DNA of 64,000 nt from positions 186,001 to 250,000 of the forward strand of contig NZ_PYGJ01000001.1 of NCBI RefSeq assembly GCF_003014475.1. The letters are read 5' to 3'. Under the pieces are notes generated by a model. It had not been told where the DNA came from. It ran no database searches and worked only from the letters and a program-made list of their open reading frames with translations. Made by a program: the position numbers and the translations under genes. Positions 16,505 to 26,360 of the stretch are shown piece after piece. Numbering within the stretch: position 1 is the stretch's first letter; the number at the start of each line of letters is the position of its first letter. The DNA comes from Shimia abyssi (GTDB lineage Bacteria > Pseudomonadota > Alphaproteobacteria > Rhodobacterales > Rhodobacteraceae).

Positions 16505-18298
16505 TCAACGTGTTGCGCGGGTTTTTACGTAGTCGCCGGGCGCGTCTCCCAGAACTGGATGATCCGAATCGCCAAAATCACGCGCCGGAATCTGCTTGCC
16601 GGACCGCGAAGAAAGCCACTTGTCCCAGCGTGGCCACCAAGAGCCTTCGTGGAAAGTGGCGCCTTCCATCCAATCGTCCGCCGCCAGCTTATTGTCGGCA
16701 TTGGTATAGTGGCCATACTTCTTCTTGCTGGGCGGATTGACGATCCCGGCGATGTGACCGGACTCAGATACAATAAAGGTTTTTGACCGACTCTTGGTTT
16801 GCTGGAACCCGTTATAGCAATCCTTCCAGCGGGCAATATGATCGGTTTCGCACGTGATTGAGCAAAGTGGCACGTCCACATCATTCAACGTGAGCCTCTC
16901 TCCACAGAACTCAACGCCACCGTCGGCAAACTCGTTGCCTTGACACAGCTGGCGTAGATACTGATGCGCCATCTTGCCCGGGAGCCCAGACCCATCGCCA
17001 TTCCAGTAAAGCAAATCAAAGGCGGGTGGCGTTTCTCCCATCATGTAGCTCTTGATCGCAGGGCCATAGATAAGGTCATTAGACCTCAGAAAGCTGAATG
17101 TGCGCTGCATAATGAAAGAGCGCAGCAATCCTTCTTCTTCGATTTCCTTGTCGATGCCATCGATAAAGTCGTCCTGAAGGAACGGCGTAAACTCACCTTG
17201 ATCGGCAAAATCGGTCAGCGCGGTAAAGAAGGTGGCCGACTTGATCGATTTGTCGCCTCGCTTCTTCATAAGCGATAGCGTCAAGTGCAGCGTCGTTCCG
17301 GCGATACAATACCCAACCGCATTGACCTGTTTCTGTTTGGTTATCTTCTTGGTCTCAGAGATGGCGGTGACAAACCCCTCTTCAATGTACTCGTCCATGC
17401 CGACATCAGAATGGGACCGGTCTGGATTAATCCAGCTCACCACAAAGACAGTATAACCCTGATCGACACACCACCGGATCAAACTGTTAGATTCCTTGAG
17501 ATCAAGAATGTAATACTTGTTGATCCACGGCGGAAAAATAAGCAGTGGCACTTCGTGTACTGTCTCAGTTGTGGGCGAAAACTGAAGCAATTCGAACATG
17601 CGATTGCGGAACACCACCTTGCCGGGTGCCGTGGCGATGTTGCGGCCAATCTCAAACGCTTCTTCGTCAGCAAGGCGCACAATCATCTCGCCATTGTTGG
17701 CTTCCAGATCATGGATCAGGTTTTCCAACCCATCAATCAGCGACTGACCTTCGGTTTCGACCGCTTTTTCAAGCGCGTCCGGATTTGTCCCCAGAAAATT
17801 GGTCGGCGCCATCATGTCGACGATCTGACGCGCGAAATACTCTATCCGCTGCTTGTCTTTCGGCTCCATGCCTTCCAGCTCGGTCACAGCCGTCTCAATC
17901 GCCTGCGCGTTCAGCATGTATTGCTGCTTGAGATAATTGAAATATGGGTGCGATTGCCACATCGGATTGGAGAATCGACGGTCGCTAGGTGTTTCATCCT
18001 GCGGTGCAGCAATTTGGCCCTTCATCAGCACGTTCTGCGCATCAATATAGTGTTTTACCGACTTGCTCCACAACTCTAGCTGGTTTTCCAGCACCTTTCC
18101 TGGATTATTGATCATCTCCTGCCAATACGCTCCAGCGGCGTTCATGAATACATCCGGCTCCGGGGAATTTAGGTCTTTCCTCAATGGCTTATGTCGACTC
18201 ATGACTTCAACCAACCGACGGGAAAGCTGCTCAACCTTGGTCAAATTTTCGTTCAAGCGTTCAAAATTTTCGCCTGTTTCGCTCTCATTTGTTGTCAT
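16505..18298 (-). CDS. phaC: Class I polyhydroxyalkanoate synthase
   Basis: Polymerises 3-hydroxyacyl-CoA into storage polyester at the granule surface. The 597 residues fit class I enzymes that act without PhaE/PhaR subunits. The lipase-box-like nucleophile is Cys331 in VGYCIAGTT, with the Asp in ITCETDHIARW and the His in VSESGHIAG completing the triad. PPWINKYYILDL precedes it as in the family. It faces phaZ across a 113-base intergenic region and ends 134 bases before phaP. Confidence 0.97.
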   Translation of the reverse strand: MTTNESETGENFERLNENLTKVEQLSRRLVEVMSRHKPLRKDLNSPEPDVFMNAAGAYWQEMINNPGKVLENQLELWSKSVKHYIDAQNVLMKGQIAAPQDETPSDRRFSNPMWQSHPYFNYLKQQYMLNAQAIETAVTELEGMEPKDKQRIEYFARQIVDMMAPTNFLGTNPDALEKAVETEGQSLIDGLENLIHDLEANNGEMIVRLADEEAFEIGRNIATAPGKVVFRNRMFELLQFSPTTETVHEVPLLIFPPWINKYYILDLKESNSLIRWCVDQGYTVFVVSWINPDRSHSDVGMDEYIEEGFVTAISETKKITKQKQVNAVGYCIAGTTLHLTLSLMKKRGDKSIKSATFFTALTDFADQGEFTPFLQDDFIDGIDKEIEEEGLLRSFIMQRTFSFLRSNDLIYGPAIKSYMMGETPPAFDLLYWNGDGSGLPGKMAHQYLRQLCQGNEFADGGVEFCGERLTLNDVDVPLCSITCETDHIARWKDCYNGFQQTKSRSKTFIVSESGHIAGIVNPPSKKKYGHYTNADNKLAADDWMEGATFHEGSWWPRWDKWLSSRSGKQIPARDFGDSDHPVLGDAPGDYVKTRATR

Positions 18299-18411
18299 AA
18301 TAAATAATTCGCCCTATTCTCGCCGCTACGCAGCATTCAATTCAACACCCTGCCAGACTTAAGTACAGGCGGGGATTTGGGGTTGCATACCTTGGGGTAA
18401 AGGAGACGCAC

Positions 18412-19686
18412 ATGCGATACATGGCCACGTACGACCTGATGGAAACAATCCGCAACACCAATCAATGGATGGGCGCGACGGCTTCCGCGATGGCGTCCTA
18501 CCCGATGTTTGCGATGGTGCCGAACCCCGCTTTCAGCTGGATGGCTGCATGGGGCGAGGTCACAGAACGCACGTTCCAACGTATGGTCGTAAAGCCGGAC
18601 TGGGGCATCCGCACATTTACTTGCGAAGACGGTAAAGACCACTTGGTCAATATCGAGCCCGTCGTAGAACGGCCCTTTGGCGACTTGTTGCATTTCAACG
18701 TTTCCGGTCGTGAAGAACAGCCACGCAAGGTGTTGCTGGTTGCTCCTATGTCCGGTCACTATTCTACCCTTTTGCGGTCTACTGTCAAAAGCCTATTGGT
18801 GAATTGCGAAGTCTACATCACAGATTGGCACAACGCCCGCGACATCCCTGTTTCCGAAGGGAAATTCGACATAGAGGATTACACACTCTATCTCGTCGAC
18901 TTCCTCAAGGCCCTTGGTCCCGAGACCCATGTCATCGCCGTATGCCAGCCCGCCCCGCTGACACTCGCTGCGACCGCCTATCTGGCTGAGGAAGATCCCA
19001 GCGCACAACCCCGCTCGCTCACTTTGATTGGTGGCCCGATCGATCCAAATGCTGCCGCTACGGATGTTACCGATTTTGGCCATCGCGTGACAATGGGCCA
19101 GCTTGAAGAAATGATGATCCAGCGTGTCGGCTTTAAATATCCCGGTGTGGGTCGCATGGTTTATCCGGGCCTGCTCCAGCTCGCGTCGTTCATGTCGATG
19201 AATGGAGAGCGTCACACAGGCGCATTTGTGGATCAAATTCAACGTGTTATGCGCGGCGAAGCTTCTGATCACGACGCTCACAACCGGTTTTATGATGAAT
19301 ATTTGGCCGTCATGGATATGCCCGCCGAATTCTATCTTTCAACTGTCGAGCGCATTTTCAAGAATGGCGAAATTGCCGCCAACGAATTTGTGGTCGCCGG
19401 TCGCAAAGTTGATATCGGCAAGATCACAACCGTCGCCGTGAAAACCGTTGAGGGTGCCAAGGATGACATTACCGCGCCCGGTCAATGCGTGGCCGCGCTC
19501 GATATGTTGACCGGCCTGCCAGACGACAAAAAGGCAAGCCACGTGGAACCCGGTGCGGGTCACTATGGCATCTTTGCTGGCAAAAGCTGGCGCAACAATA
19601 TCCGCCCGCTGGTGCTGGACTTTATTGATGCAAATTCTGGCGCGCCTAAAAAAGCGGCGACCAAAGCCAAAATCGCAGCGGTCTGA
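18412..19686 (+). CDS. phaZ: Intracellular polyhydroxyalkanoate depolymerase
   Basis: Degrades stored PHA in the cytosol. The 424 residues match the intracellular PhaZ family: DWHNARDIPVSEGKFDIEDY, then the nucleophile Cys178 in VIAVCQPAPLTLA, and the C-terminal His in EPGAGHYGIFAGKSWR. A strong AAAGGAGA ribosome site stands 5-7 bases before the ATG at 18412. It is transcribed divergently from phaC, so synthesis and breakdown genes share one intergenic control region. The C-terminus is a basic Ala/Lys tail. Confidence 0.95.
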   Translation: MRYMATYDLMETIRNTNQWMGATASAMASYPMFAMVPNPAFSWMAAWGEVTERTFQRMVVKPDWGIRTFTCEDGKDHLVNIEPVVERPFGDLLHFNVSGREEQPRKVLLVAPMSGHYSTLLRSTVKSLLVNCEVYITDWHNARDIPVSEGKFDIEDYTLYLVDFLKALGPETHVIAVCQPAPLTLAATAYLAEEDPSAQPRSLTLIGGPIDPNAAATDVTDFGHRVTMGQLEEMMIQRVGFKYPGVGRMVYPGLLQLASFMSMNGERHTGAFVDQIQRVMRGEASDHDAHNRFYDEYLAVMDMPAEFYLSTVERIFKNGEIAANEFVVAGRKVDIGKITTVAVKTVEGAKDDITAPGQCVAALDMLTGLPDDKKASHVEPGAGHYGIFAGKSWRNNIRPLVLDFIDANSGAPKKAATKAKIAAV

Positions 19687-19698
19687 AAACAGAACTTT

Positions 19699-19724
19699 GA
19701 TCAGGACGTTTGCGCGTCCTGATC
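19699..19724. terminator. Hairpin between convergent phaZ and hydrolase genes
   Basis: GATCAGGACG (19699-19708) pairs perfectly with CGTCCTGATC (19715-19724) around TTTGCG. It starts 13 bases after the phaZ stop and overlaps the last codons of the minus-strand hydrolase. There is no T-tract, so it may be a 3' protector or part of a Rho-type end rather than a classic terminator. Confidence 0.5.
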
Positions 19725-20420
19725 ACCCTTTGCCAGCCAGTCTCCCAGAATTGCGGAAACAGCCTTCGGGCGTTCCAAGGTTGGGAAATGCCCGGCCTCC
19801 TCAATCAAATGCAGCTCTGCCGTCGGGATCAGCTCGGCCATGAAACTGTGCCGTTTTGGCGGCGTCAGCTGATCATGTTCACCACACATCACCAACGCTG
19901 GCACCTTGCATTGTCGCAAGGTTTTTTGCTGATCCGGACGTCTCTGCATGGCACGTGCTTGTCGAATGAACAGGTCTGCCCCCAATCCCATCCCCATCTC
20001 GTGAAACCGCGCCAGAATTTGCGCGCGCCCTACTCCGGGCGCGAGATAATCTGGTCGCATGAACGACCGCAACACCTCGTCCAGCTTTCCCGCCATCGCA
20101 CCGACAATCCACGGTTCGTACTCCGCGGCCCCTGCAGGCGTTTCCGGCAAGGGCGACGTATCCATCAGCGCAATCCGCGTCACCCGTTCAGGCGCGCGAC
20201 GCAGAATATCCATCGCAACCATGCCCCCCATGCTAAAGCCCGCCAGCGCAAATCGCTCCGGCAGTTGGTTCAAGAGCATGGCCGCCATGTCTTCGATCCG
20301 CTCACCCAATGTTGGCACCGCAATCATAACAGCACGGTCCAGCGTCAGTTTGAGGATCTGATCCTCAAACACGCGTGCGTCGCACATCATACCCGGGATC
20401 AAGACCAACGGATCGTGCAT
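19701..20420 (-). CDS. Alpha/beta hydrolase
   Basis: A 239-residue alpha/beta-hydrolase-fold protein without signal peptide. It has the oxyanion region LVLIPGMMCDARVF, the nucleophile elbow GFSMGGMVA (Ser), an acid in VMCGEHDQLTPP and the catalytic His in EEAGHFPTLERP. The pattern is close to carboxylesterase or 3-oxoadipate-enol-lactonase-like enzymes, but the substrate cannot be deduced. It converges on phaZ and might process hydroxyacid oligomers, though this is only a neighbour-based guess. Confidence 0.83.
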   Translation of the reverse strand: MHDPLVLIPGMMCDARVFEDQILKLTLDRAVMIAVPTLGERIEDMAAMLLNQLPERFALAGFSMGGMVAMDILRRAPERVTRIALMDTSPLPETPAGAAEYEPWIVGAMAGKLDEVLRSFMRPDYLAPGVGRAQILARFHEMGMGLGADLFIRQARAMQRRPDQQKTLRQCKVPALVMCGEHDQLTPPKRHSFMAELIPTAELHLIEEAGHFPTLERPKAVSAILGDWLAKGDQDAQTS

Positions 20421-20483
20421 GGAAACACTTCCTTAAAATGACTAATCAATTGTTAAGGAAATGCCCCGGAATAGCGGCCAAGG

Positions 20484-20951
20484 TCAACTGCCTTGATCCG
20501 TATTCCCATAGCCATTCCACCGAAATGCGCCCTCTTCTGACAGCGGCGAAAACGGATTATGCGCCACCTCCCAGACATGCCCGTCTGGATCGGCAAAATA
20601 GCCAATATGCCCACCCCAGAAAATGTCAGCGGCGGGTTTGATGATCCGCCCACCGGCCGCTTCCGCGCGCGCCAGTATTGGCGCAACATCGCTCGCGGCG
20701 CGCACATTATGGGCAAACGTAACCCCCGAGAACCCGCCGATGTCATCAGGCGACAGCCCCATGTCTTCGGCCAGTTTATCGCGTGGATAAAGGCCCAGAG
20801 TTTGGCCAATCAGGTCAAAAGCGATCACGCCATCAGGGCTGTCCACTCTCCCCCATCCTAGCGCCTCATAGAACGCGGCAGACGCCTCCAAATCGTTGAC
20901 CGCCAATGTAATCAGGCTGATCCGTTGTTGCATAAATCCACTTTCAGTCAT
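20484..20951 (-). CDS. VOC-family (glyoxalase/bleomycin-resistance-like) protein
   Basis: A 155-residue protein of the vicinal-oxygen-chelate fold: two beta-alpha-beta-beta-beta halves starting ISLITLAVNDLEASAAFYEAL and ending IGYFADPDGHVWEVAHNPF. Metal-ligand positions are only partly conserved, so it may bind rather than transform a ligand. The ATG at 20951 overlaps the preceding gene's stop (ATGA). An ATG at 20933 (MQQRISL) with GAAAGTGG before it is an equally good start. No function is assigned. Confidence 0.82.
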   Translation of the reverse strand: MTESGFMQQRISLITLAVNDLEASAAFYEALGWGRVDSPDGVIAFDLIGQTLGLYPRDKLAEDMGLSPDDIGGFSGVTFAHNVRAASDVAPILARAEAAGGRIIKPAADIFWGGHIGYFADPDGHVWEVAHNPFSPLSEEGAFRWNGYGNTDQGS

Positions 20952-21937
20952 TTCTCTAATCCGCTGATAAATTTCACAAAACTTCTAACTGCTTCGCCAT
21001 TTTGCCCCGGCGACAGGATGTCTCCAGCAATAACATGGGCGTTTGGGTCCATTCCCTCTGCTTCCGCGTCGCGCTGGGATATTGTGACGGTGCCACCCCA
21101 GCCCTCCAACACGTCCCGCGTTACTTTGGCCGACACCACTTTGTCTGCGTCCGAGAACCAAAAAAGAGTTGGGATATCGACACTGGAATAATCCTTTTCG
21201 GCGGCATGTTTCACCAAGGCCGCCATCTGGAATATCGCCGTGCTCGGATAAGATGTCGTCCAATATTGGCCATGGTCCTCGTTCTGTGGTGTCCATGAAC
21301 GTTCCTTGCCCCCCAAAATGGGCACCCATTGCCTCGCTGCTGGCAGAGTCAACAGGGGGGCCAGCGGATCATTTATGCCAAAATTGGGCGAGATCAGGAT
21401 CGCGCCTTTGACGTCGCGCATCGCGTCTTCCTGGTCAAGCATTGCAGCGACAACAGTGCCCCCGGTAGAGGTTGCAATGAGCACAACTTCTTCGGCAGTT
21501 ATGCGTGCGATTTCAATCACTTCCGACACATCGTTCACCCAATCCTGCACCCGCGCATTCGCCAGCGCTGCGCCGTCTCGGCCGTGCCCATTCAATCTGG
21601 TAAAAACCAGATTGGCACCCAATTCTTTGGCCACCCGGTCCGGCACCGGGCGTATCTCTTCGGACGTTGCCGAAAACCCGTGCACATACACAATCGCCAA
21701 ATCAGTTTTTACGTCTTTTCCAAGCGCCCAGATCACCCGTTTCTCAACACCCGCTATCAGATCGTTAAACCGCGCTTCTTGCGTCGCGAAATACACGTCG
21801 ACATCATCGCCAACTGCGCTTGCATCAAAATCCGGTTGCACAGAGATTTTTTCATAGGGTCCCAAAAACGCCATCGCGCAACCAATCCCCAGCACGGACA
21901 ACAGCACTCGCCCCAGGAATTTTCCAAACACCTTCAT
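20948..21937 (-). CDS. Membrane-anchored alpha/beta hydrolase
   Basis: A 329-residue hydrolase with an uncleaved N-terminal hydrophobic segment (FLGRVLLSVLGIGCAMAFLG) and a large periplasmic or membrane-facing domain. YVHGFSATSEEIRP marks the oxyanion region, ATSTGGTVVAA the serine elbow, FWFSDADKVVS the acid and NAHVIAGD the histidine. The elbow STGG differs from the usual GXSXG and recalls lysophospholipase/monoglyceride-lipase relatives. It overlaps both neighbours by 4 bases, making a three-gene translationally coupled set. Confidence 0.82.
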   Translation of the reverse strand: MKVFGKFLGRVLLSVLGIGCAMAFLGPYEKISVQPDFDASAVGDDVDVYFATQEARFNDLIAGVEKRVIWALGKDVKTDLAIVYVHGFSATSEEIRPVPDRVAKELGANLVFTRLNGHGRDGAALANARVQDWVNDVSEVIEIARITAEEVVLIATSTGGTVVAAMLDQEDAMRDVKGAILISPNFGINDPLAPLLTLPAARQWVPILGGKERSWTPQNEDHGQYWTTSYPSTAIFQMAALVKHAAEKDYSSVDIPTLFWFSDADKVVSAKVTRDVLEGWGGTVTISQRDAEAEGMDPNAHVIAGDILSPGQNGEAVRSFVKFISGLEK

Positions 21938-22695
21938 AGGCTTGCCGTAGAAAGCTCAATCACTTCTTCAACCTGCGCCTCGATCAGTGCCAGGCATTCC
22001 TCATCCGAAAACCGGTGGTCTTTGCCCTTTGCCAGCAACAGGCGCATGTCCGGCCCTTCCGCATGATCTAACAAGCGCAGCGCAGTTTCAGAGGACACCG
22101 CCGTATCCTCGGAGCCTTGCAAAAACCGCGTCGGGAAACCGAGCGTCAGCGACGTTCTCAAAACCAGCTGATTGCGGCCATCCTCAATCATGCGACGGGT
22201 GATAATATAGGGCTCCATGTAATCTGAAGGCAACGCAACCTGCCCCACCTCGGCCAGCTCCGCCTTTTGCGCATCGGTAAAATTCGCCCAATACCCATCC
22301 TCTGTGAAATCCGGCGCGGCCGCGATTGTCACCAGCCCGGCAAGGCGTTCGGGCATGGCGCGTGCCAGCAAAAGCGCCTGCCACCCCCCCATGGAAGACC
22401 CAACCAGCACCAGCGGCCCCTTGGTCAGTGCACTTACAGCTGCAACACTGTCCTCATGCCAATCCCCGATACAGCCATCCTCAAACGCGCCCGAACTCTC
22501 TCCATGCCCGGAATAGTCAAACCGCAGAAAGCTTTGCCCGCGCGCCTTGGCCCACGCCTCTAGCTGTATCGCTTTTGTGCCTTCCATGTCGGATTTCAGC
22601 CCCCCAAGGAACACCACCGTGGGCCCGCTCTCGCCGCTTTTGTGATAGGCAATGCGCCGTCCTTGGGGTGTTTCGAAATACTGCGTGGTGCTCAT
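21934..22695 (-). CDS. Alpha/beta hydrolase (prolyl-oligopeptidase-like)
   Basis: A 253-residue cytosolic hydrolase with VVFLGGLKSDMEG (oxyanion loop), the elbow VGSSMGGWQALLLA and the final His in GKDHRFSD. It resembles the mycophenolic-acid acyl-glucuronide esterase/ABHD10 group, whose members cut thioester- or ester-linked adducts; the resemblance is from memory of motifs. The frame begins upstream at 22725, but the ATG at 22695 has GAGGA five bases before it. First gene of the set with the anchored hydrolase and VOC protein. Confidence 0.84.
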   Translation of the reverse strand: MSTTQYFETPQGRRIAYHKSGESGPTVVFLGGLKSDMEGTKAIQLEAWAKARGQSFLRFDYSGHGESSGAFEDGCIGDWHEDSVAAVSALTKGPLVLVGSSMGGWQALLLARAMPERLAGLVTIAAAPDFTEDGYWANFTDAQKAELAEVGQVALPSDYMEPYIITRRMIEDGRNQLVLRTSLTLGFPTRFLQGSEDTAVSSETALRLLDHAEGPDMRLLLAKGKDHRFSDEECLALIEAQVEEVIELSTASL

Positions 22696-22853
22696 GCTGG
22701 TCCTCGTTCCTGTCTGCCACGACACTAGCGGCGTGATGTCGGACAGGAAAGACCGCTTGACTTGTGATCATGCCAAGGCGAAAACACGCGCCGAACCATA
22801 TACCCGCAACCGGGCGTTCCGTGGGCGCCAAACTGACGAGGAGCTTGAGGCTA

Positions 22854-24803
22854 ATGGCCGATATTTCCCTTACTTTTCCTGATGGTAACGCACGTTCTTA
22901 CGAGAGTGGCATCACCCCTGCCGAGATCGCATCGTCGATTTCGACCTCACTTGCCAAAAAGGCGATCTCCGCCACTGTCGATGGCAAACACTGGGATCTT
23001 CAGTGGCCCATTGATGCGAATGCATCCATTGCCATCAACACGGTCAAAGATAATGACGCCGAAGCGCTTGAACTGATCCGTCACGATTGCGCGCATATCA
23101 TGGCCCGTGCAGTGCAAGAAATCTGGCCCGACGTCAAAGTGACGATCGGCCCAGTGATCGAACATGGCTGGTACTATGACTTTGACCGTCAGGAGCCGTT
23201 TACCCCCGAAGATCTCGGTGCCATCGAAAAGAAGATGAAAGAGATCATCAACAAACGCGAACCTGTCACCACCGAAGTGTGGGATCGTGCCCGTGCGGTC
23301 AAACACTATGAGGACAATGACGAGCCTTACAAAGTAGAGTTGATCGACGCCATCCCAGGCGACGAACCGCTACGCATGTATTGGCACGGCGATTGGCAGG
23401 ATCTTTGCCGCGGCCCTCACTTGCAACATACCGGTCAGGTGCCTGCTGATGCGTTCAAGCTGATGAATGTGGCCGGTGCCTATTGGCGTGGCGACAGCGA
23501 TCGCGCCATGCTGCAACGCATCTACGGCGTGGCGTTCAAGAACAAAGAGGATCTAAAGGCCCACCTTCACATGCTGGAGGAGGCAGAGAAACGTGATCAC
23601 CGTCGTCTCGGCCGCGAAATGAACCTGTTTCATTTGCAACCCGAAGCACCGGGTCAGATTTTCTGGCACCCCAATGGCTGGACCATCTACACGATGCTAC
23701 AGGACTATATGCGCCGCGCTCAGTCGCGTGGCGGTTATGTCGAGGTGAACACCCCCCAAGTTGTTGACCGCAAGCTGTGGGAGGCTTCGGGCCACTGGGA
23801 GAAATATCAGGAAAACATGTTTATCGTCGAAGTGGACGAGGAACATGCGCGTGAGAAAGCGATCAACGCTCTCAAGCCGATGAACTGCCCCTGCCACGTT
23901 GAGATTTTTAAACAGGGTCTAAAATCCTATCGCGACCTGCCCCTACGCATGGCTGAGTTTGGCTCTTGCGCGCGCTACGAACCATCGGGCGCGCTGCACG
24001 GTATCATGCGCGTGCGCGGCTTTACGCAGGATGACGCACATATCTTCTCGACTGAGGAACAGATCGGTGACGAATGCGCCGAGTTCATCCGCTTCCTGTC
24101 GGCGGTCTACAAGGATCTTGGCTTTAAAGAGTTCAGAATTCTGTTCTCTGACCGCCCAGAAAACCGCGCCGGAAGTGATGAAGTCTGGGACAAGGCCGAA
24201 GCCGCGCTGCTAGAGGCAACCCGTGCGGCGGGTGTCGAGCCGGAAATGAACCCCGGCGAAGGGGCATTCTATGGCCCCAAGCTGGAATTCAGCCTTACGG
24301 ACGCGATTGGTCGGGTCTGGCAATGCGGCACCTTCCAGGTGGATTTTGTTCTACCAGAACGTCTGGACGCAAGTTACATCGGCGCGGATGGTGAAAAACA
24401 CCGCCCCGTCATGCTGCACCGTGCCTGCCTTGGCTCGTTTGAGCGTTTTATCGGTATCCTGATCGAGGAACACGCTGGTAAACTGCCGTTCTGGATTGCA
24501 CCGCGTCAGGTGGTTGTCGCCGCTATCGTGTCTGATGCGGATGACTATTGTCTGGAGGTGGTTGCCGCCCTCAAGGCCGCTGGCGTGCGTGCCGAGGCGG
24601 ACCTGCGCAATGAAAAGATCAACTATAAAGTCCGCGAACATTCGGTGGGCAAGGTGCCGGTGATCCTCGCCATAGGTAAGAAAGAGGTGGAAGAACGCAC
24701 CGTTTCGACCCGCCGCCTTGGAGAAAAGCAAAGCAAAGTCCAGACTTTGGACGAAATCGTGAGCCAATTGTCACAAGAGGCAACACCACCAGACTTGGCC
24801 TGA
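22854..24803 (+). CDS. thrS: Threonine-tRNA ligase
   Basis: Charges tRNA-Thr and edits mischarged Ser. The 649 residues hold, in order, a TGS domain ([16 protein letters not shown]), the editing domain with [13 protein letters not shown] and WYYDF, the class II catalytic core with [12 protein letters not shown] (zinc Cys), [15 protein letters not shown] (motif 2) and [19 protein letters not shown] (motif 3), and an anticodon-binding domain. The frame extends to 22764, but the ATG at 22854 gives the family N-terminus. No T-box or other leader was recognised upstream. Confidence 0.97.
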   Translation: MADISLTFPDGNARSYESGITPAEIASSISTSLAKKAISATVDGKHWDLQWPIDANASIAINTVKDNDAEALELIRHDCAHIMARAVQEIWPDVKVTIGPVIEHGWYYDFDRQEPFTPEDLGAIEKKMKEIINKREPVTTEVWDRARAVKHYEDNDEPYKVELIDAIPGDEPLRMYWHGDWQDLCRGPHLQHTGQVPADAFKLMNVAGAYWRGDSDRAMLQRIYGVAFKNKEDLKAHLHMLEEAEKRDHRRLGREMNLFHLQPEAPGQIFWHPNGWTIYTMLQDYMRRAQSRGGYVEVNTPQVVDRKLWEASGHWEKYQENMFIVEVDEEHAREKAINALKPMNCPCHVEIFKQGLKSYRDLPLRMAEFGSCARYEPSGALHGIMRVRGFTQDDAHIFSTEEQIGDECAEFIRFLSAVYKDLGFKEFRILFSDRPENRAGSDEVWDKAEAALLEATRAAGVEPEMNPGEGAFYGPKLEFSLTDAIGRVWQCGTFQVDFVLPERLDASYIGADGEKHRPVMLHRACLGSFERFIGILIEEHAGKLPFWIAPRQVVVAAIVSDADDYCLEVVAALKAAGVRAEADLRNEKINYKVREHSVGKVPVILAIGKKEVEERTVSTRRLGEKQSKVQTLDEIVSQLSQEATPPDLA

Positions 24804-24821
24804 TCGATTCTGCAACATTCC

Positions 24822-24864
24822 AACAGGCGCGTCGTAACAATCCCGGCGCGCCTGTTTCAGTTTT
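24822..24864 (+). terminator. Terminator of thrS
   Basis: AACAGGCGCG (24822-24831) pairs with CGCGCCTGTT (24847-24856) around a 15-base loop, then TTTCAGTTTT. It begins 19 bases after the thrS stop and isolates thrS from the bufferin operon. Confidence 0.75.
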
Positions 24865-25032
24865 GGCCCCATTTCAACGTTCCAGCACAGGAATCCTCAC
24901 GAATTCGTCACGTCACCTAACGCGTCCGTGACACACGTCGCCGTGACTAGCTTTTGGTAACGAGTATGGCCTAGTCTCTATACATGCCACGACGCAAGTG
25001 GCCGAGTTTCAAAAACCGAAAGGGAATAGAAA

Positions 25033-25335
25033 ATGTCGAAAACTGTTCAAACCCTCGCCGTTGCAGGCGCCGTTGCCGCCGCATTGACCGCCCACGCGAC
25101 CACCGCTTCAGCAGCGGGCCAGGAAAAATGCTACGGTGTTTCGCTGGCTGGTCAGAACGATTGCGCAGCCGGCCCCGGCACCACTTGCGCCGGCACTTCG
25201 ACTGTTGATTATCAGGGCAACGCATGGACGCTGGTTGACGCCGGCACCTGCGCAGAAATCGAACTGCCAACACTGGCAGACGGGTCTGCACGCACCGGCG
25301 CGCTTGAGCCGCTGGATCGCGACATCCCAAGCTGA
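25033..25335 (+). CDS. bufA: Bufferin-type RiPP precursor (DUF2282, BufA1-like)
   Basis: A 100-residue precursor with a Sec-type signal peptide ending near TTASA, so the product is exported. The mature part has four cysteines (33, 44, 52, 73) in the arrangement of DUF2282/BufA1 proteins: [31 protein letters not shown] and DAGTCAEI. In studied relatives some of these are converted by the MNIO partner to thiooxazole groups that chelate copper; that chemistry is assumed here. It is the first gene of a four-gene cluster. The C-terminal tail after Cys73 is longer than I recall for typical members. Confidence 0.9.
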   Translation: MSKTVQTLAVAGAVAAALTAHATTASAAGQEKCYGVSLAGQNDCAAGPGTTCAGTSTVDYQGNAWTLVDAGTCAEIELPTLADGSARTGALEPLDRDIPS

Positions 25336-25502
25336 TCTACTGGTCGGGTCCGGAAGCATCCCACATTCTGGGCCCCCCCACCAAATCAAGCACTCACAAA
25401 TTGATCGCTTGTAACCTTCTGGGGCCTATTACTGGTTGCGTATCTATGTTTTTGCAGGCGGCCACCTGACCGCCTAATGCCCACCTGATCCGGAGACCGA
25501 TC

Positions 25503-26360
25503 ATGTTTGATGCATCGACACGCCCCACGACCCTGCCCAATGCCCCTGGCGTTGGCTACAAAGCTCAGCATTACACCGATCTCACAAATGATCCCGGCCA
25601 TGTGGCGTGGCTTGAGATTCACGCTGAAAACTATATGGGCGCCGGTGGCCGTCCACTTGCTCAGCTGCGCCATCTTTCGGAACGGTTCGCCATTTCAATG
25701 CATGGTGTTGGCCTGTCCATTGGCGGCGAAGGCCCTCTGGACGGCGACCATCTGGCTCGTCTAAAGCACCTGAACAACTGGTTGCAACCTGTTGTTTTTT
25801 CTGAACATCTCGCTTGGTCCACGCATGACGGTGCGTTCCTGAATGACCTGTTGCCGCTGCCCTACACCAAGGACACGCTGACCCGCGTCAGCGATCACAT
25901 CGACCAACTGCAAAACACGATTGGTCGCCAGATGATGTTGGAAAACCCGTCCAGCTATCTGGCTTTTGCCGAAAGCACGTGGTCCGAACCCGATTTCCTG
26001 CGCGAAGTGTCAGACCGCACCGGATGCGGCCTGTTGCTTGACGTGAACAACGTCTTTGTGTCTGCGACCAACCTCGATTACGACCCCCGCGCCTACATCG
26101 CGGAGTTCCCTTTGGACAAGGTCGGTGAAATCCACCTTGGCGGCCATGACGAGGACGAAGACGAGCACGGTCATGTGCTGTTGATCGACAGCCATGGCAA
26201 GCCTGTGGTCGATCCGGTATGGGCGCTGTTGGACCACGTTTTATCCTTGTCCGGGCCGCGTCCCATCCTGATCGAATGGGACAATGACGTGCCCGAATGG
26301 GGCGAACTACATGCCGAGGCCGCGCGCGCGTCCAAAGCACTAGAGCAGGTCGCGGTATGA
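25503..26360 (+). CDS. bufB: MNIO-family (DUF692) multinuclear iron enzyme, BufB-like
   Basis: A 285-residue TIM-barrel enzyme of the DUF692 family, which uses two or three non-haem irons to modify cysteines in RiPP precursors. Likely metal-binding and core motifs are seen in order: EIHAENYMG, SMHGVGLSIGG, FSEHLAWS, LENPSSYL, LLLDVNNVFVSATN, EIHLGGHDEDEDEHG and ILIEWDNDVPEW. GGAGA precedes the ATG. It starts 167 bases after bufA and overlaps bufC by ATGA. Strongly recognised family; activity on the bufA product is inferred from adjacency. Confidence 0.93.
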   Translation: MFDASTRPTTLPNAPGVGYKAQHYTDLTNDPGHVAWLEIHAENYMGAGGRPLAQLRHLSERFAISMHGVGLSIGGEGPLDGDHLARLKHLNNWLQPVVFSEHLAWSTHDGAFLNDLLPLPYTKDTLTRVSDHIDQLQNTIGRQMMLENPSSYLAFAESTWSEPDFLREVSDRTGCGLLLDVNNVFVSATNLDYDPRAYIAEFPLDKVGEIHLGGHDEDEDEHGHVLLIDSHGKPVVDPVWALLDHVLSLSGPRPILIEWDNDVPEWGELHAEAARASKALEQVAV

